Below, in pieces: positions 5,731 through 7,046 of a stretch of DNA of 7,046 nucleotides. Positions within the stretch are counted from its first letter, which is position 1; the number at the start of each line of letters is the position of its first letter. The stretch lies in contig JAJZFE010000108.1 of NCBI GenBank assembly GCA_021798655.1, forward strand, positions 1 through 7,046, written 5' to 3'. A program made the translations under genes and the position numbers. Below the pieces are notes generated by a model. That model was not told where the DNA came from. It did not search any database and saw only the letters and a program-made list of their open reading frames with translations. This stretch comes from Acidobacteriota bacterium (GTDB lineage Bacteria > Acidobacteriota > Terriglobia > Terriglobales > Acidobacteriaceae).

Positions 5731-6717
5731 TTGGCGCGAAGAGATAGGCTTTCGATTCTTGTTGATGACACGTTGCTGATTCTGGGGGAACTCGGCATTC
5801 CGATGGAGGGGCTATCCCCACGCCGCAAGGCAAAGATGGCCAAAGCCTTCCTCGCAGTGGCGGGTATGAAACCGGGTATGAAATGGGCGGGAGCGCGCTC
5901 AGACAATAGACTTCGCTCTCGTGACGTAATTCGGTGGATGAATGAGTATTTGGGCGAGAATATTTCATCCGGCTCTTACGACGACATTCGTCGAAAAGAC
6001 CTCTCGTTGCCCGTTGAGGCTGGCCTTGTTCAGAAGAGTGCTGGCAATGACAGTGCCGCAACGAATGATGGGACGCGAACTTATGCGCTGCGTCCAGAGA
6101 CAGCTAGCATTTTGCAAAAGTTCGGCTCACTTGATTGGGCACACTCGGTTCGCGAATTTGTTGCTGAACGTGGAAGTTTAGCTGAGCAGCTAAAAAGGCT
6201 CAGAGTTGAGACGCTTATCCCAATCTCCATCGGAGATACGGAACTTCAGTTTGGACCCGGCGAACACAACCAGCTTCAGAAGGCGATCATAGAGTCTTTT
6301 CTGCCTCAGTTTGGACATGGCGCTCAAGTCCTATACGTGGGTGATACTGAAGATAAGTTTCTGTATTTGCGCGCAGATCGCTTGGCGGACATCGGCTTCT
6401 TTGAGATCTCACACGACAAGCTACCTGATGTGGTCGCGTATTCAAAAGCAAAGAATTGGTTGTTCTTGATTGAGGCGGTTCATTCAGCCAACCCAATTTC
6501 CGAATTGCGCAAGAGAGTGCTCGAGCAACTCACTAAACCCTGCACTGCGGACATCATCTACGTCTCCGCATTTCTCGACCGAGCAGCCTTTCGCAAATTC
6601 GCAAAGGAAATTGCATGGGAAACCGAGGTGTGGATTGCGGAATCGCCTCATCACCTTGTTCATTTCAACGGTGATAAATTCCTTGGACCTCATATTTCAA
6701 GCGAACCAAAAGCTTAG
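5731..6717 (+). CDS. BsuBI/PstI-family type II restriction endonuclease
   Basis: This is a restriction enzyme expected to cut DNA lacking the partner's methylation. The 328 residues match BsuBI and PstI (about 316-326). The N-terminal half (about 1-150) corresponds to the helical, DNA-contacting BsuBI/PstI N domain. The C-terminal half carries the nuclease domain: LYVGDTEDK at 201-209, KLPDVVAY at 230-237 with P232-D233, FLIEAV at 245-250 with E248, IAWETEVWIAESPHH at 294-308 and HFNGDKFLGP at 311-320. D233 and E248 look like the acidic pair of a PD-(D/E)xK-type site. Founding members recognise CTGCAG, so that is the best guess for specificity. The family's usual SHGP after EAV is SANP here. 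The start is TTG with AGGGG 6 nt upstream; the downstream M25 would cut into the N domain. The gene appears intact and its codon use matches that of the methyltransferase. Confidence 0.93.
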   Translation: MARRDRLSILVDDTLLILGELGIPMEGLSPRRKAKMAKAFLAVAGMKPGMKWAGARSDNRLRSRDVIRWMNEYLGENISSGSYDDIRRKDLSLPVEAGLVQKSAGNDSAATNDGTRTYALRPETASILQKFGSLDWAHSVREFVAERGSLAEQLKRLRVETLIPISIGDTELQFGPGEHNQLQKAIIESFLPQFGHGAQVLYVGDTEDKFLYLRADRLADIGFFEISHDKLPDVVAYSKAKNWLFLIEAVHSANPISELRKRVLEQLTKPCTADIIYVSAFLDRAAFRKFAKEIAWETEVWIAESPHHLVHFNGDKFLGPHISSEPKA

Positions 6718-6805
6718 CATCCGATTTTTGAGTCTTCCGTGTAGCTAATTCAGCATTCATTGTTTGACCTTCATGCCTTCGGTTGCACATCGCAGGATTA
6801 GCTTC

Positions 6806-6873
6806 TTACTTCTTCAGTAAGACGTTCCGTCCCACCAACAAGCTGTACTTCACCATCTCACAAAATACTCTCC
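6806..6873. repeat. Right copy of imperfect direct repeat flanking the restriction-modification operon
   Basis: This copy pairs with 4391-4458 in the same orientation and without gaps. It begins 88 bp after the endonuclease stop and ends 91 bp before the next gene. Its left edge forms a small hairpin (TCTTAC/GTAAGA, 6804-6822, 7-nt loop) that is degraded in the left copy. The 247-bp gap 6718-6964 holds nothing else I can name; I see no clear intrinsic terminator for the endonuclease. Confidence 0.85.
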
Positions 6874-6964
6874 ACCCTTCCAACACCACTACACCCCGCC
6901 CCACTGCTCCCCCAGTCACCCCCCAGCCATCCCCAAAACCAGCGAAACTAGCTACACCACCTCC

Positions 6965-7046
6965 ATGACCACCTTCGCCCAACAGATCGCCGCCGCTGCC
7001 CCCACCCCGCACGACATCGCCTCCCGTCGCTGGATCTACATTCCCT
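6965..7046 (+). CDS. 5' fragment of a gene leaving the window, possibly cryptochrome/photolyase-related
   Basis: Only 27 codons are present, reading MTTFAQQIAAAAPTP and ending SRRWIYIP at the window edge. Codons are C-ending like those of nupC and the phosphoesterase, so this is back in chromosomal style. A charged N-terminus followed by RRW(I/L)(Y/F)(I/V)P is, as I recall it, the opening of a group of cryptochrome/photolyase-related proteins. That is a weak basis for 27 residues. No Shine-Dalgarno sequence is visible before ATG at 6965. Before the cassette arrived this gene would have been divergent from arsB with a spacer of about 175 bp. Confidence 0.45.
   Translation, partial: MTTFAQQIAAAAPTPHDIASRRWIYIP

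Noticed and set aside
6804..6822. Hairpin TCTTAC/GTAAGA as an endonuclease terminator
   Set aside because: The stem is AT-rich with no following T-run, and it lies 87 bp past the stop. It is noted only as part of the right repeat.
6783..6968. 61-codon plus-strand frame spanning the right repeat
   Set aside because: It has a Pro/Thr-rich end with no ribosome site. Differences between the two repeat copies change most residues in this frame too.
1..7046. CRISPR array, tRNA, rRNA, insertion sequence or phage genes
   Set aside because: No spaced palindromic repeats, tRNA-like folds, transposase or integrase motifs were seen on either strand.

Overview
The window looks like chromosome from a GC-rich soil bacterium, most likely an acidobacterium of the Terriglobia type (Granulicella/Edaphobacter/Terriglobus). 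This is an inference from codon style (C-dominated third positions), the mix of gene families and the G-rich heptamer repeat. No marker gene here settles it.

Layout. (1) 96-1331 (+): a concentrative nucleoside transporter (NupC/CNT). (2) 1347-1484 (-): a 45-residue two-helix membrane miniprotein resembling DUF3309, convergent with nupC at 15 bp. (3) 1608-2720 (+): a calcineurin-like metallophosphoesterase of the YkuE/YaeI type. Its 3' end runs 170 bp antisense into the next gene and encodes a proline-rich tail. (4) 2551-3045 (-): a CDP-archaeol synthase (CarS/DUF46)-like membrane protein. (5) 3131-4375 (-): an ArsB-type efflux permease, upstream of carS in the same direction. The 85-bp gap between the two holds five tandem heptamers with G-quadruplex potential. 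(6) 4672-6717 (+): a compact type II restriction-modification operon, a C5-cytosine methyltransferase followed 9 bp later by a BsuBI/PstI-family restriction endonuclease. (7) 6965-7046 (+): the first 27 codons of a gene leaving the window, possibly a cryptochrome/photolyase-related protein.

The restriction-modification pair is the accessory part. Its codon use is mixed and AT-richer, unlike the C3-rich flanks. It sits between two imperfect direct repeats (4391-4458 and 6806-6873; 56 of 68 positions identical by my count, with a 24-bp identical core) exactly 2415 bp apart. No integrase or transposase is visible. This suggests a small cargo cassette dropped into what was once a short divergent arsB/photolyase-like intergenic region.

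The pairing is also notable. BsuBI and PstI nucleases are classically partnered by N6-adenine methyltransferases, but here the partner is clearly a C5-cytosine enzyme. The endonuclease starts at TTG, and its Shine-Dalgarno sequence overlaps the methyltransferase stop codon. This implies translational coupling with weak nuclease initiation. The other genes look like ordinary chromosomal genes and I see no functional link between them and the restriction-modification system.
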